DNA of 37,821 nucleotides from NCBI GenBank assembly GCA_030705805.1, contig JAUZPY010000008.1, positions 1 through 37,821 on the forward strand. The letters run 5' to 3'. Origin of the DNA: Bacillota bacterium. Lineage in GTDB: Bacteria; Bacillota; Clostridia; CAKSNL01; HGM11501. Below, in pieces: positions 24,592 to 34,882 of the stretch (position 1 is the first letter of the stretch; every line of letters starts with the position of its first letter). Both the position numbers and the translations under genes were made by a program. A model generated the notes under the pieces. The model had not been told where the DNA came from, did no database searches, and saw only the letters and a list, made by a program, of their open reading frames with translations.

Positions 24592-24608
24592 TATAAAATA
24601 GCGTTGAT

Positions 24609-24822
24609 AAAGAGAAGTAGCACAGAAGTTCTGTTTTTAAGCGAGTATGGGATGGTGGGAGCCATATACAAGTATCTGTGTGAATAACACTTTGGAGCTG
24701 CAATCTGAAAAGCATTACTGCTTAGTAGGTGAGCCGTGAGCCGAGCGAAAATCGGCAGCTTTTTTAAAAAGCAAAAGTAAAATAAGTAGGTGGCACCGTG
24801 AGTCACAGCACTCACCCTATCA
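24609..24822 (+). promoter_or_regulatory. T-box leader, asparagine specifier (AAC), upstream of asnB
   Basis: Stem I: AAAG/CTTT, AGAAGTAG S-turn, CACAGA/TCTGTG, distal AGCGAGTATGG-GATGGTGGGA-GCCATA, specifier GAATAACA with AAC at 24686-24688; T-box AAGTAGGTGGCACCGTGAG around 24784-24802 with TGGC matching a G-discriminator tRNA. Confidence 0.9.
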
Positions 24823-24850
24823 TAGAGCTGAAACATTTGGAGGTATTCTT

Positions 24851-26431
24851 ATGTGTTCTATTATGGGTTACTGTGTAAACGGTGCCGCCTTTGACGTTTT
24901 TAAACAGGCTCTCAGTCGTACATCTTCCCGCGGTCCAGATGATACGAAAACTGTAGATACCGGTAATGGATTTCTTGGGTTTAACCGGCTTTCTATTATG
25001 GGGCTTACCGAGGAAGGTATGCAGCCTTTTTCATTAGATGGTGATTATGCCGTATGCAACGGCGAAATATATGGTTTCAGACCACTTAAAGAAGATTTAA
25101 TAAAAAAGGGATATAAATTTAAAAGTGACAGCGACTGCGAAATTTTATTGCCGATGTACCGTGAATATGGTGTGTCTATGTTCAATATGTTGGATGCGGA
25201 ATATGCACTTATAATTTATGACAGCAAAACCAAATCATATATAGCTGCAAGAGATCCCATTGGTATCCGTCCCCTGTTCTACGGCTATGACGAGAATGGT
25301 GCAATCATATTTGCCAGCGAAGCAAAAAATCTTTTAGGTTTAACAGGTAAAATTATGCCCTTTCCTCCCGGCTATTATTATAAAGACGGGGAATTTATTT
25401 GCTATCGTGATATGACTAAAGTAAAAGCAGTCTGCCATGATGATATCGAAGTAATATGTAAAAACATTCACGATAAGCTGGTAAAAGGCGTTGAAAAAAG
25501 ACTTGATGCTGATGCACCGGTAGGCTTTTTGCTTAGCGGAGGATTAGATTCCTCTCTTGTATGCGCCATTTCTGCAAAATTATTAAATAAGCCTATATGC
25601 ACCTTTGCCATTGGTATGAGCGAGGATGCAATAGACCTTAAATATGCTAAGGAAGTTGCTGATTATATAGGCAGCGACCACCAGGAAATCATTATAACAA
25701 AAGAAGACGTACTTGGGGCTCTTGATACTGTCATTGAGCTTCTTGCAACTTATGATATTACAACAATTCGTGCCTCTATTGGTATGTATTTAATATGCAA
25801 AGCCATTCATGAGCAAACAAATGTAAGGGTGCTTCTGACAGGTGAAATATCCGATGAGCTCTTCGGATATAAATACACCGACTATGCTCCCTCTGCCAAA
25901 GAATTTCAGGATGAGTCAGCTAAACGCATACGTGAACTTTATATGTATGATGTTCTTCGTGCCGATCGTTGCATCAGCACAAACTCTTTGGAAGCTCGGG
26001 TACCCTTCGGAGATATTGATTTTGTGGAATATGTGATGAGTATGGACCCTTCTATAAAAATGAACACATATGGCAAAGGAAAATACTTGCTTCGCCATGC
26101 TTTTGAAGGTGATTACTTACCCCATTCAATATTAATGCGTGAGAAAGCTGCTTTTTCCGATGCGGTAGGACATTCCATGGTAGATTACCTAAAAGAATAT
26201 GCAGAAGCTAAATACAGTGATGAAGACTTTTTAAAGGAATGCAAGAAATATACATACGCAGCTCCTTTTACAAAAGAATCACTCCTGTATCGTGAAATAT
26301 TTGAAAAGCATTATAAAAGCCAATCACATATGATTGTAGATTTTTGGATGCCGAATAAATCATGGGAAGGCTGCAATGTAAATGATCCTTCTGCAAGAGT
26401 TCTTGCAAATTATGGTGACAGCGGCAAATAA
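24851..26431 (+). CDS. asnB: Asparagine synthetase (glutamine-hydrolysing)
   Basis: N-terminal MCSIMGYC class II GATase, RGPDDTKTV, NGEIYGFRPLKEDL; SGGLDSSLVCAISAKL PP-loop. Confidence 0.94.
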   Translation: MCSIMGYCVNGAAFDVFKQALSRTSSRGPDDTKTVDTGNGFLGFNRLSIMGLTEEGMQPFSLDGDYAVCNGEIYGFRPLKEDLIKKGYKFKSDSDCEILLPMYREYGVSMFNMLDAEYALIIYDSKTKSYIAARDPIGIRPLFYGYDENGAIIFASEAKNLLGLTGKIMPFPPGYYYKDGEFICYRDMTKVKAVCHDDIEVICKNIHDKLVKGVEKRLDADAPVGFLLSGGLDSSLVCAISAKLLNKPICTFAIGMSEDAIDLKYAKEVADYIGSDHQEIIITKEDVLGALDTVIELLATYDITTIRASIGMYLICKAIHEQTNVRVLLTGEISDELFGYKYTDYAPSAKEFQDESAKRIRELYMYDVLRADRCISTNSLEARVPFGDIDFVEYVMSMDPSIKMNTYGKGKYLLRHAFEGDYLPHSILMREKAAFSDAVGHSMVDYLKEYAEAKYSDEDFLKECKKYTYAAPFTKESLLYREIFEKHYKSQSHMIVDFWMPNKSWEGCNVNDPSARVLANYGDSGK

Positions 26432-26449
26432 ACCAGAAAGGACAAAACT

Positions 26450-29400
26450 ATGACACAGAAAAATCAAACCCTTTATGATCCCAGTTTTGAGCATGATGCC
26501 TGCGGAATTGGTGCGGTTGTAAATATAGACGGCCATCAAAGTTACAAGGTTGTCGACAGCGCACTTCATATTGTTGAAAAATTGGAGCACCGTGCCGGTA
26601 AGGATGCAACCGGTGAAGTCGGCGACGGTGTAGGTATCTTATTGCAAATTTCACACAAATTTTTCAGCAAGATTACTAAGGCACAAGGCTTTTCTATTGG
26701 GGCTGAAAGAGATTACGGTGTCGGTATGTTTTTCTTACCACAAGACACATTAAAAAGGAATCAAGCAATAAAAACATTTGAGTTTATTGTGAAAAAGAAT
26801 GACCTAAAGCTGCTTGGTTGGCGTAAGGTCCCTGTTTCCAGTGAGATTCTCGGAAAGCGTGCAAAGGATTGTATGCCTTGTATAATGCAGTGTTTTATTG
26901 CAAGACCGGATAATTGTGAAAAAGGTCTGGATTTCGACCGTAAGCTTTATATTCTCAGACGTGAGTTTGAAAAAAGCTGTGATAACACCTATGTGGTATC
27001 TCTTTCCTCCAGAACTATTGTATATAAAGGAATGTTCCTCGTAGGGCAGCTTCGTGCTTTTTATCTTGATCTGCAAGATGAGGATTATGTGAGTGCCATA
27101 GCTTTAGTGCATTCTCGTTTTTCTACTAATACAAACCCCAGTTGGGAAAGAGCGCATCCCAACCGTTATATTCTTCATAACGGAGAAATAAATACAATTC
27201 GCGGTAATATCGGAAGAATGCTTGCCCGTGAAGAAACCATGCACTCTGCATGTCTTAATGAAGATATGGAAAAGGTTCTTCCAGTTGTCAATGTCGAGGG
27301 CAGTGACTCTGCCATGCTGGATAATACCTTAGAATTTCTTTACATGAACGGGATGAGTTTGCCTCTTGCCGTTATGATAACTATTCCTGAACCATGGAAG
27401 CATAATAGGTATATGTCCCGTGAAAAGAAAGATTTTTACCATTACTATGCAACTATGATGGAACCCTGGGATGGTCCGGCAGCAATTCTTTTTTCAGACG
27501 GCGATACTGTAGGTGCTGTTCTTGACCGTAATGGTCTCAGACCATCTCGTTATTATGTTACTGATGACGGAACCTTGATCCTTTCCTCGGAAGTTGGAGT
27601 TTTGGATGTTCCCTCAGAGCATATCGTAAAAAAATCCCGTTTACAACCCGGCAAGATTTTACTTGTCGACACAACAAAGAAAAAGATAATTTCCGATGAG
27701 GAATGTAAGGGATATTATTCCACCAAAAGACCTTACGGTGAATGGCTTGACCGTAATCTTGTAAGGCTTAAAGATGTTTTTATTCCAAATAAGAAAGTCG
27801 AAACCTTCAATCAAGAAGATAGAGATAAAATGTATAAGGTATTCGGATATACTTACGAGGATGTAAAAAGCAGCATTTTGCCAATGGCTAAAAATGGAGT
27901 TGAAGCAACTGCTTCTATGGGCACGGATATTCCACTGGCAGTTCTTTCTGAAAAGCATCAGTCATTGTTCCATTATTTTAAACAGCTGTTTGCTCAAGTA
28001 ACCAATCCTCCCATTGACTCACTGAGGGAAGAAATAGTAACTGATACTACTGTTTATATTGGTTCGGACGGTAATCTTTTGGATGAAAAAAGCGAAAACT
28101 GTTCCGTTTTGGAAGTAGAGAACCCTATTTTAACGGGTGTTGATTTAATTAAAATAAAAGCCCTAAACAAGCCCGGCTTTAGAAGCACTACAGTTTCACT
28201 GCTTTACTATAAAAACAGCTCACTTGAAAAAGCTCTGGAGCAATTGTTTTTAAACTGTGATAAAGCTTATGAAAAAGGTTCTAATATTATCATCTTGTCA
28301 GACAGAGGAGTAGATGAAACTCATGTGGCAATTCCTTCTCTCCTTGCTGTATCTGCTATAGAACAACATTTAATTCGTGCTAAGAAGCGTACTGCGGTAT
28401 CCATTATTTTGGAAAGCGCCGAGCCCAGAGATGTACATCAATTTGCTACTATCCTCGGCTATGGTGCCAGAGCTATTAATCCTTACCTTGCTCACGAGTG
28501 TATTGGTGAGCTAATTGATAAAAAAATGCTTGATAAGGATTTTAACACCGCAATTATCGATTATAATGAAGCTATACTTCATGGAATAGTAAAGATAGCA
28601 GCCAAAATGGGAATTTCAACTCTGCAATCCTATCAGTCATCACAAATATTTGAGGCTGTGGGTATTTGCAAAGATGTTATTGACAAATACTTTACAAATA
28701 CAGTAAGCCGTGTTGGCGGTATAGGTCTTGATGAAATTGCACAGGGTGTAGCTTTCCGTCATGATCATGCCTTTGATCCTCTTGGTCTTGGCGTTGACAC
28801 CACACTTGACAGTACAGGATTCCATGCACTGAGACGAGGCGAAGATAAAGAAGACCATCTTTATAATCCCGATATAATAATTTCGCTTCAACAGGCAACG
28901 CAAAATGGGGACTATAATAGATTTAAGGAATACTCCGCCATAGTAGATGATGTAAGAAAACCTCATACTCTGCGTGGTCTTTTAAGCTTTAAGTTTTCGG
29001 ATGATGGTGGTATTCCAATTGAAGAAGTTGAAAGTGTAAATGAAATAGTAAAGCGCTTTAAAACAGGAGCTATGTCTTATGGCTCGATTTCCGAGGAAGC
29101 ACATGAATGTATGGCTATTGCCATGAATAGGCTTGGAGGAAAGTCTAATTCAGGCGAAGGCGGTGAAAAGCCTGAAAGGTTGGGTACTGAAAAGAACAGT
29201 GCCATAAAGCAGGTTGCATCAGGGCGTTTCGGTGTTACCAGTGAATATTTATTAAGTGCAAAGGAAATTCAAATTAAAATGGCACAGGGTGCAAAACCCG
29301 GAGAAGGTGGTCACCTTCCCGGTAAAAAGGTTTATCCTTGGATTGCAAAAACACGTTACTCCACACCCGGTGTTGCTTTGATTTCACCTCCTCCCCACCA

Positions 29401-30976
29401 TGACATTTATTCTATCGAGGATTTGGCGCAGCTTATTTACGACCTTAAAAATGCTAACCGCAAGGCTAACATTTCAGTAAAATTAGTATCTGAAGCAGGT
29501 GTTGGAACAATTGCTGCCGGTGTAGCAAAAGCAGGTGCTCAGGTTGTACTGATCTCAGGTTACGACGGAGGTACAGGTGCTGCTCCTCAGAGTTCTATCC
29601 ACCATGCAGGGCTTCCTTGGGAACTTGGTCTTGCGGAAGCACATCAGACACTGATACAAAATGGACTTCGCAGCCGCGTTAGACTTGAAACCGACGGTAA
29701 ACTGATGAGTGGCCGTGATGTTGCCATTGCTGCATTACTCGGCGCAGAAGAGTTTGGGTTTGCTACTGCTCCATTAGTATCTATGGGATGCATGATGATG
29801 CGTGTATGTAACCTTGATACCTGTCCGGTAGGTATTGCCACACAAAGTCAGTGTTTGCGCGGCCGCTTTAAAGGAAAGCCCGAATCTGTAATGAATTTCA
29901 TGACTTTCATTGCAGAGGAACTTCGTGAAATTATGGCTAAGCTTGGTTTTCATACCGTTGAAGAAATGGTAGGAAGAACTGATTATCTTTGCTTAAAGGA
30001 AAAGCAAGTAACTAAGCGTGCCGAAACAGTAGATATGAGTCAAATTATAAACCCTGTATATTGTAAAGCAGAAAACATTCATTTTAATCCGGCTGATGCC
30101 TTTGATTTTGAGCTTGAAAAAACTATGGATGAGGCTGTTTTATTAAAGAAATTTGCACAAGCCCTTAAAACCGGTGCAAAGCACAGTGAGGCCATTGAAG
30201 TTTCCAGCACAAACCGTACTCTTGGTACTATTCTCGGCTCCGAAGTAACCAAAAAATTTGGCAGTTCTCTTGCTGATGACACTTTTACGGTAAAATGTAT
30301 CGGCGGTGGCGGTCAATCCTTTGGTGCATTTATTCCCAAAGGGCTTACCCTTTCCCTTGAAGGTGATGCCAACGATTACTTTGGTAAGGGTCTTTCAGGC
30401 GGCAAGCTTGTTGTATATCCTCCAAAGAACAGATCCTTTGTAGCCGAAGAAAACATTATTATAGGTAATGTTGCTCTCTATGGTGCTACTTCCGGAGAGG
30501 TATATGTAAATGGTATTGCCGGAGAACGTTTCTGCGTTCGTAATTCAGGAGCCATTGCTGTTGTGGAAGGCTGTGGTGACCACGGTCTGGAATACATGAC
30601 AGGCGGTCGTGCGGTCATACTTGGCAAAACAGGTAAAAACCTTGCTGCCGGCATGAGCGGAGGAATTGCTTATGTTTTGGATACAGAACATAATTTGTAT
30701 CGGAGATTAAATAAAGAACTTGTTTCAATGGAAGATCTGACAGAGAAGCAGGATATTGATGAATTGAAATGCATTATACAAAAGCATAGTGAAGCTACCG
30801 GCTCTGCCGTTGGTAAAAATATTTTAGAACATTTTGATGAATATTTGTCTTCATTCAAAAAGATTGTACCAAAGGATTATTATCGTATGCTTTGTAAGAT
30901 AAGAAAGTTTGAAGAAAAGGGATTGTCCCACGACGATGCTGCACTTGAAGCATTTTATGCTGTTCAAAAAGGATAG
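26450..30976 (+). CDS. gltB: Glutamate synthase large subunit
   Basis: 1508 aa; N-terminal HDACGIGAVVNIDG glutaminase, FMN-binding/central domain GGKSNSGEGGEKPER, ISGYDGGTGAAPQSSIHHAGLPWE, CNLDTCPVGIATQ, C-terminal GXGXG domain. Confidence 0.96.
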   Translation: MTQKNQTLYDPSFEHDACGIGAVVNIDGHQSYKVVDSALHIVEKLEHRAGKDATGEVGDGVGILLQISHKFFSKITKAQGFSIGAERDYGVGMFFLPQDTLKRNQAIKTFEFIVKKNDLKLLGWRKVPVSSEILGKRAKDCMPCIMQCFIARPDNCEKGLDFDRKLYILRREFEKSCDNTYVVSLSSRTIVYKGMFLVGQLRAFYLDLQDEDYVSAIALVHSRFSTNTNPSWERAHPNRYILHNGEINTIRGNIGRMLAREETMHSACLNEDMEKVLPVVNVEGSDSAMLDNTLEFLYMNGMSLPLAVMITIPEPWKHNRYMSREKKDFYHYYATMMEPWDGPAAILFSDGDTVGAVLDRNGLRPSRYYVTDDGTLILSSEVGVLDVPSEHIVKKSRLQPGKILLVDTTKKKIISDEECKGYYSTKRPYGEWLDRNLVRLKDVFIPNKKVETFNQEDRDKMYKVFGYTYEDVKSSILPMAKNGVEATASMGTDIPLAVLSEKHQSLFHYFKQLFAQVTNPPIDSLREEIVTDTTVYIGSDGNLLDEKSENCSVLEVENPILTGVDLIKIKALNKPGFRSTTVSLLYYKNSSLEKALEQLFLNCDKAYEKGSNIIILSDRGVDETHVAIPSLLAVSAIEQHLIRAKKRTAVSIILESAEPRDVHQFATILGYGARAINPYLAHECIGELIDKKMLDKDFNTAIIDYNEAILHGIVKIAAKMGISTLQSYQSSQIFEAVGICKDVIDKYFTNTVSRVGGIGLDEIAQGVAFRHDHAFDPLGLGVDTTLDSTGFHALRRGEDKEDHLYNPDIIISLQQATQNGDYNRFKEYSAIVDDVRKPHTLRGLLSFKFSDDGGIPIEEVESVNEIVKRFKTGAMSYGSISEEAHECMAIAMNRLGGKSNSGEGGEKPERLGTEKNSAIKQVASGRFGVTSEYLLSAKEIQIKMAQGAKPGEGGHLPGKKVYPWIAKTRYSTPGVALISPPPHHDIYSIEDLAQLIYDLKNANRKANISVKLVSEAGVGTIAAGVAKAGAQVVLISGYDGGTGAAPQSSIHHAGLPWELGLAEAHQTLIQNGLRSRVRLETDGKLMSGRDVAIAALLGAEEFGFATAPLVSMGCMMMRVCNLDTCPVGIATQSQCLRGRFKGKPESVMNFMTFIAEELREIMAKLGFHTVEEMVGRTDYLCLKEKQVTKRAETVDMSQIINPVYCKAENIHFNPADAFDFELEKTMDEAVLLKKFAQALKTGAKHSEAIEVSSTNRTLGTILGSEVTKKFGSSLADDTFTVKCIGGGGQSFGAFIPKGLTLSLEGDANDYFGKGLSGGKLVVYPPKNRSFVAEENIIIGNVALYGATSGEVYVNGIAGERFCVRNSGAIAVVEGCGDHGLEYMTGGRAVILGKTGKNLAAGMSGGIAYVLDTEHNLYRRLNKELVSMEDLTEKQDIDELKCIIQKHSEATGSAVGKNILEHFDEYLSSFKKIVPKDYYRMLCKIRKFEEKGLSHDDAALEAFYAVQKG

Positions 30977-30988
30977 GAGGATGAGATA

Positions 30989-32455
30989 ATGGGAAAAATA
31001 ACCGGATTTTTAGAATATGATAGAAATAATAACGAGTCTTATTCTCCAAAGTTACGTATTAAAAACTTTAATGAATTTCATACACCTCTTTCTGTTAGTG
31101 AAAGGCAAGAACAGGGTGCCAGATGCATGAATTGTGGTGTTCCCTTATGTCAATCTGCCATTAAATTAAAAGGTATGGTAACCGGTTGCCCACTCCATAA
31201 TCTCATTCCTGAATGGAATGATTGTATTTATACCGGTAACTATACACATGCATTGTCAAGATTACTAAAAACAAGCAGTTTCCCCGAATTTACCGGCAGA
31301 GTTTGCCCAGCACTTTGTGAAAAAGCTTGTATCTGTGGTCTAAATGGGGATCCGGTAACTGTTAGAGAAAATGAATTATTTATTATTGAAACGGCTTTTG
31401 CAGAGGGAGATATGACACCCAGACCTCCCTATGTGCGTACTGATAAGCAAATCGCTGTCATAGGCAGCGGCCCTTCAGGTCTTGCAGTTGCAGATAAGCT
31501 CAACAAACGTGGACATAATGTAACTGTGTTTGAAAAATCTGACCGTATCGGCGGCTTGCTTATGTACGGAATTCCTAATATGAAGCTTGAAAAGCACATT
31601 ATTGACCGCCGTGTAGAGCTAATGAAAGCAGAGGGCGTTATCTTTATTACAAGTGCGGACATCGGTAATACCATTCCCGCTGAAGAAATTCTTGATAAAT
31701 TTGATGCTGTTGCTCTTTGCTGCGGTGCAAAACAGCCAAGAGATTTAAAGGTTATAAACAGAGAGGCTTCCGGAGTATACTTTGCAGTTGACTTCTTAAC
31801 TTCCACAACTAAAAGTCTTTTAGATAATGAGCTGAAAGAAGGTTCCTATATTTCAGCAAAAGATAAGAATGTCATTATTGTTGGCGGCGGCGACACAGGA
31901 AATGACTGTGTAGGTACCTGTATACGCCACGGCTGTAAGTCAGTAACACAAATTGAAATGCTGCCAAAGGCTCCTGATACCAGAAGTTCTGACAATCCCT
32001 GGCCGGAATGGCCAAAAATTTGTAAAACGGATTATGGTCAGGAAGAATATATTGCAAATTATGGTTCCGACCCCCGTATTTATGAAACAACAGTAAAAGA
32101 ACTGATTTCCGAAGACGGAAAGTTGTCAGCGGTAAAAACAGTAGAAGTAGCTTTTAAGGATGGTAAACTTTCAGAGGTAGAAGGTTCTGAAAAACTATTA
32201 AAAGCAGATATGCTTCTTATTGCCGCAGGATTTATCGGATGCGAAAATTATGTTACAAACGCCTTTGGTGTTGAGTTAACAGCAAGAAATGTTGTATCAA
32301 GTCCGGAAGGAACATATAAAACCAATGTAGATAAAGTATTTACAGCGGGAGATATGCACCGCGGTCAATCCCTTGTTGTTTGGGCAATTGCAGAAGGCAG
32401 AGCTTGCGCAAAGGAAATTGACGAATACCTTATGGGCTATACGAATATGGAATAA
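30989..32455 (+). CDS. gltD: Glutamate synthase small subunit
   Basis: CMNCGVPLCQS/GRVCPALCEKACICGLN Fe-S cysteines; VIGSGPSGLAVADKLNKRGHNVTVFEK; GGGDTGNDCVGTCIRHG. Confidence 0.95.
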   Translation: MGKITGFLEYDRNNNESYSPKLRIKNFNEFHTPLSVSERQEQGARCMNCGVPLCQSAIKLKGMVTGCPLHNLIPEWNDCIYTGNYTHALSRLLKTSSFPEFTGRVCPALCEKACICGLNGDPVTVRENELFIIETAFAEGDMTPRPPYVRTDKQIAVIGSGPSGLAVADKLNKRGHNVTVFEKSDRIGGLLMYGIPNMKLEKHIIDRRVELMKAEGVIFITSADIGNTIPAEEILDKFDAVALCCGAKQPRDLKVINREASGVYFAVDFLTSTTKSLLDNELKEGSYISAKDKNVIIVGGGDTGNDCVGTCIRHGCKSVTQIEMLPKAPDTRSSDNPWPEWPKICKTDYGQEEYIANYGSDPRIYETTVKELISEDGKLSAVKTVEVAFKDGKLSEVEGSEKLLKADMLLIAAGFIGCENYVTNAFGVELTARNVVSSPEGTYKTNVDKVFTAGDMHRGQSLVVWAIAEGRACAKEIDEYLMGYTNME

Positions 32456-32457
32456 TA

Positions 32458-32498
32458 AAAACAGCACTGCTTAAATCGGGTTTAAGCAGTGCTGTTTT
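32458..32498 (+). terminator. Terminator downstream of gltD
   Basis: 18-bp perfect stem AAAACAGCACTGCTTAAA-TCGGG-TTTAAGCAGTGCTGTTTT. Confidence 0.92.
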
Positions 32499-33102
32499 AC
32501 TTGTAAGGCTTTCATGCCTGCAATTTAAGAAAACGCCCTTAAAATGCCCTTGTAATTCTAATTTTAAACAACTTGTATAACTACTATTAGACCTGTCCGC
32601 TAATCCAGTCGCGAGCGGATTATTGAGGATTTTTTCTGTCGGTTGGTGTAGATGTGTTCTGCCAACACTTCGTGCATTGGCGGGGTCCTAAACGGGCGAC
32701 GCGTTGGAAAAAGACAAATTCTCGCAGATTTCTCGCAGATTTTTGTCTTGCGCTGCAAGATAAAAAATCTTGCTTACATCTCGCTTTGCGAGACAGAAAA
32801 TCTTGCTTATGCTGCCATGAATAGGTTAGCAGGCAATCTAACTATGATAAGATTAAACTATATAAAAGTTATAAAATTGTATTGATATACATGTGGACTA
32901 AAAAATAGAAAACCAAAATTCAATGTGATATAATAACTTTACCGTGAGCGAAGCGAAGCGGAAAGTTATTTCCTATGTTAAAAAGTAAATTACGGAGTAA
33001 TTTATGATATAAAACTATACACAAAAAGGAATTTAATTTTCTATGAATATACCATTGACAAATTGAGCTAAAAATGCTATAATACATTTCGTGACTTAAT
33101 AC

Positions 33103-33189
33103 GGAGAGGTGTCCGAGTGGTTTAAGGAGCTAGTCTTGAAAACTAGTGATCCGAAAGGACCGTGGGTTCGAATCCCACCTTCTCCGCCA
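33103..33189 (+). tRNA. tRNA-Ser (anticodon TGA at 33137-33139), CCA encoded
   Basis: GGAGAGG...CTTCTCC acceptor, anticodon arm CTAGT-CTTGAAA-ACTAG, long variable arm, GGTTCGAATCC T-arm. Confidence 0.96.
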
Positions 33190-33240
33190 TACGACTACTC
33201 TTAAATTTAATATAGATTTTCATTGCTACGCAATGCTTGT

Positions 33241-33332
33241 GGAGAAGTACTCAAGTAGGTCGAAGAGGCGCCCCTGCTAAGGGTGTAGGTCGGGAAACCG
33301 GCGCGAGAGTTCGAATCTCTCCTTCTCCGCCA
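33241..33332 (+). tRNA. tRNA-Ser (anticodon GCT), CCA encoded
   Basis: GGAGAAG...CTTCTCC acceptor, CGCCC-CTGCTAA-GGGTG anticodon arm, long variable arm, GTTCGAATCTC T-arm. Confidence 0.96.
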
Positions 33333-33356
33333 CCCATATGCACAATTGCATATGAG

Positions 33357-33387
33357 AAAAACCACGGCTATTAAGCCGTGGTTTTTT
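33357..33387 (+). terminator. Terminator downstream of the tRNA-Ser genes
   Basis: AACCACGGC-TATTAA-GCCGTGGTT followed by T run. Confidence 0.9.
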
Positions 33388-33740
33388 GTTGCAAAAAAAT
33401 AAAAGTCATTGCCGCCTGCAACATGAATGCGAGGTGCGAAAATATGCAAAGAAAAATCGTTTATGATATTACACCGCCCAAAATAGCAACCGCTGACCAA
33501 TGGGCAAAATAACCAATAGAAAGTTCGTGTGATAAATTGTTGAGGCATTTGTTTAAAATGATATCATTAGATCTCATTAAGCTCAAAGTTTGTCAACTGA
33601 GAGGAAATGATACAAGGGAAATGATTTTGCAGATTATTGCGGCAAATGTAAAATAATTTGTTAAAGGCAGTTGCATATACAGATTTTTGCACACCTCTAT
33701 ATGTTACAATAATAGAAAATTATTTTAGGAGATGTGTGGA

Positions 33741-34784
33741 ATGAAAAAAATGTTCATGGTTTTATGTGTAGCAATGGCGCTTTTAACGGCGTGTTCGGTG
33801 CAAAATGATTTGATTTCCGCTATAAAAAACGGTGACGAAAAAGCCGTAGTCACAGCAATTGAAAAGAACGCTGATGTGAATTTGGCTGATACAGATGGCA
33901 ATGTGCCAATTATTATTGCGGTAGAAAAAGGAAATGTTGAGCTTGTTAAGTTGCTTTTGAAAAATGGTGCAAACCCAAATGTTCTTAGTGCAAACGGGCG
34001 AGAGTTGATTGGAATTTGCTTTGATAAATTTTCTACCAATGACATATTTGAACTCATTAAATTAGGTATCAAAAAGGACGAAGCAGAGCTTGTAAAGCTT
34101 GCGGAACAATCGAAAAGATATGACTTTTTAACAAAATACTATGCTGATGCAAATAATTTTGAAAATATAATCAAATATGCTGATTTGGCTTTAGAACAAA
34201 ATAAAGATGATTATTTATCTCTTTGCTTATCCGCAGATGCTTATGTTGTGCGTGCTAAGAACACAGAGGATTTACAGCAAAAAATAAATTATTCTAAAAA
34301 GGCACTTGATATTTACAACTCGGCTATTGCAATTAACGAAAACGCTCCAATTTCATCAAAAGAGGTCGCACAAGTTATTTTGACGAGTTCGCAAAAGGAA
34401 ATTGAAAATATCAGATTAGCGGAAGAAGCAAAAAAAGCCGAAGAAATAAGAAAAACGGCTGAAACTAAGCAACCTCAGGTAGCAAGCACTCAGCCAAATA
34501 AAGTAACTCCCCCACCAAAGGCATCACAACCTACAATAACGCAAACAGAACCTAAAGTAGAGAAAACTTGGACATACACTCGTTGGGCAGAGCAGGGAGC
34601 GGTTATTACAAAAAATGACCCTAAATCTGCTGTGTTTAGTTATAAAAAGAAGTGCGACGCGTGTGGCAATGTAGAAAACGGGTCAACAACTACTGGCTCA
34701 TCAGGTGTTAATTCGAGCTTTACTTGTACGAAATGCAAAAACAAGCAGAAAATCGTTATTAAAAGCAAGGTTACATCAGACTGA
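33741..34784 (+). CDS. Ankyrin-repeat lipoprotein with C-terminal zinc-ribbon-like module
   Basis: Signal/lipobox MKKMFMVLCVAMALLTAC; ankyrin repeats DLISAIKNGDEKAVVTAIEKNADVNLADTDGNVPIIIAVEKGNVELVKLLLKNGANPN; C-terminal CDACGN...CTKCKN pair. Start behind AGGAGA. Confidence 0.75.
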   Translation: MKKMFMVLCVAMALLTACSVQNDLISAIKNGDEKAVVTAIEKNADVNLADTDGNVPIIIAVEKGNVELVKLLLKNGANPNVLSANGRELIGICFDKFSTNDIFELIKLGIKKDEAELVKLAEQSKRYDFLTKYYADANNFENIIKYADLALEQNKDDYLSLCLSADAYVVRAKNTEDLQQKINYSKKALDIYNSAIAINENAPISSKEVAQVILTSSQKEIENIRLAEEAKKAEEIRKTAETKQPQVASTQPNKVTPPPKASQPTITQTEPKVEKTWTYTRWAEQGAVITKNDPKSAVFSYKKKCDACGNVENGSTTTGSSGVNSSFTCTKCKNKQKIVIKSKVTSD

Positions 34785-34882
34785 TACAAATTTTTGCTCA
34801 CCTATACATATTTTCGTATAGGTCATATTTACAAGTTTTGTATAAGGGTGTATAATAAAATAAAAAATGTGGGGGTGCTATA

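Noticed and set aside
24740-24775. GCCGA-GCGAAAA-TCGGC-AG-CTTTTTT considered as glnN terminator
   Set aside because: It lies inside the T-box leader between stem I and the antiterminator and is best explained as stem III of the T-box, although partial terminator activity cannot be excluded.
32652-32885. 77-aa plus-strand ORF
   Set aside because: Falls in a repeat-rich spacer, low-complexity translation, no convincing RBS or family.
33207-33548. 113-aa minus-strand ORF
   Set aside because: Antisense to the tRNA-Ser(GCT) gene and its terminator; fortuitous.
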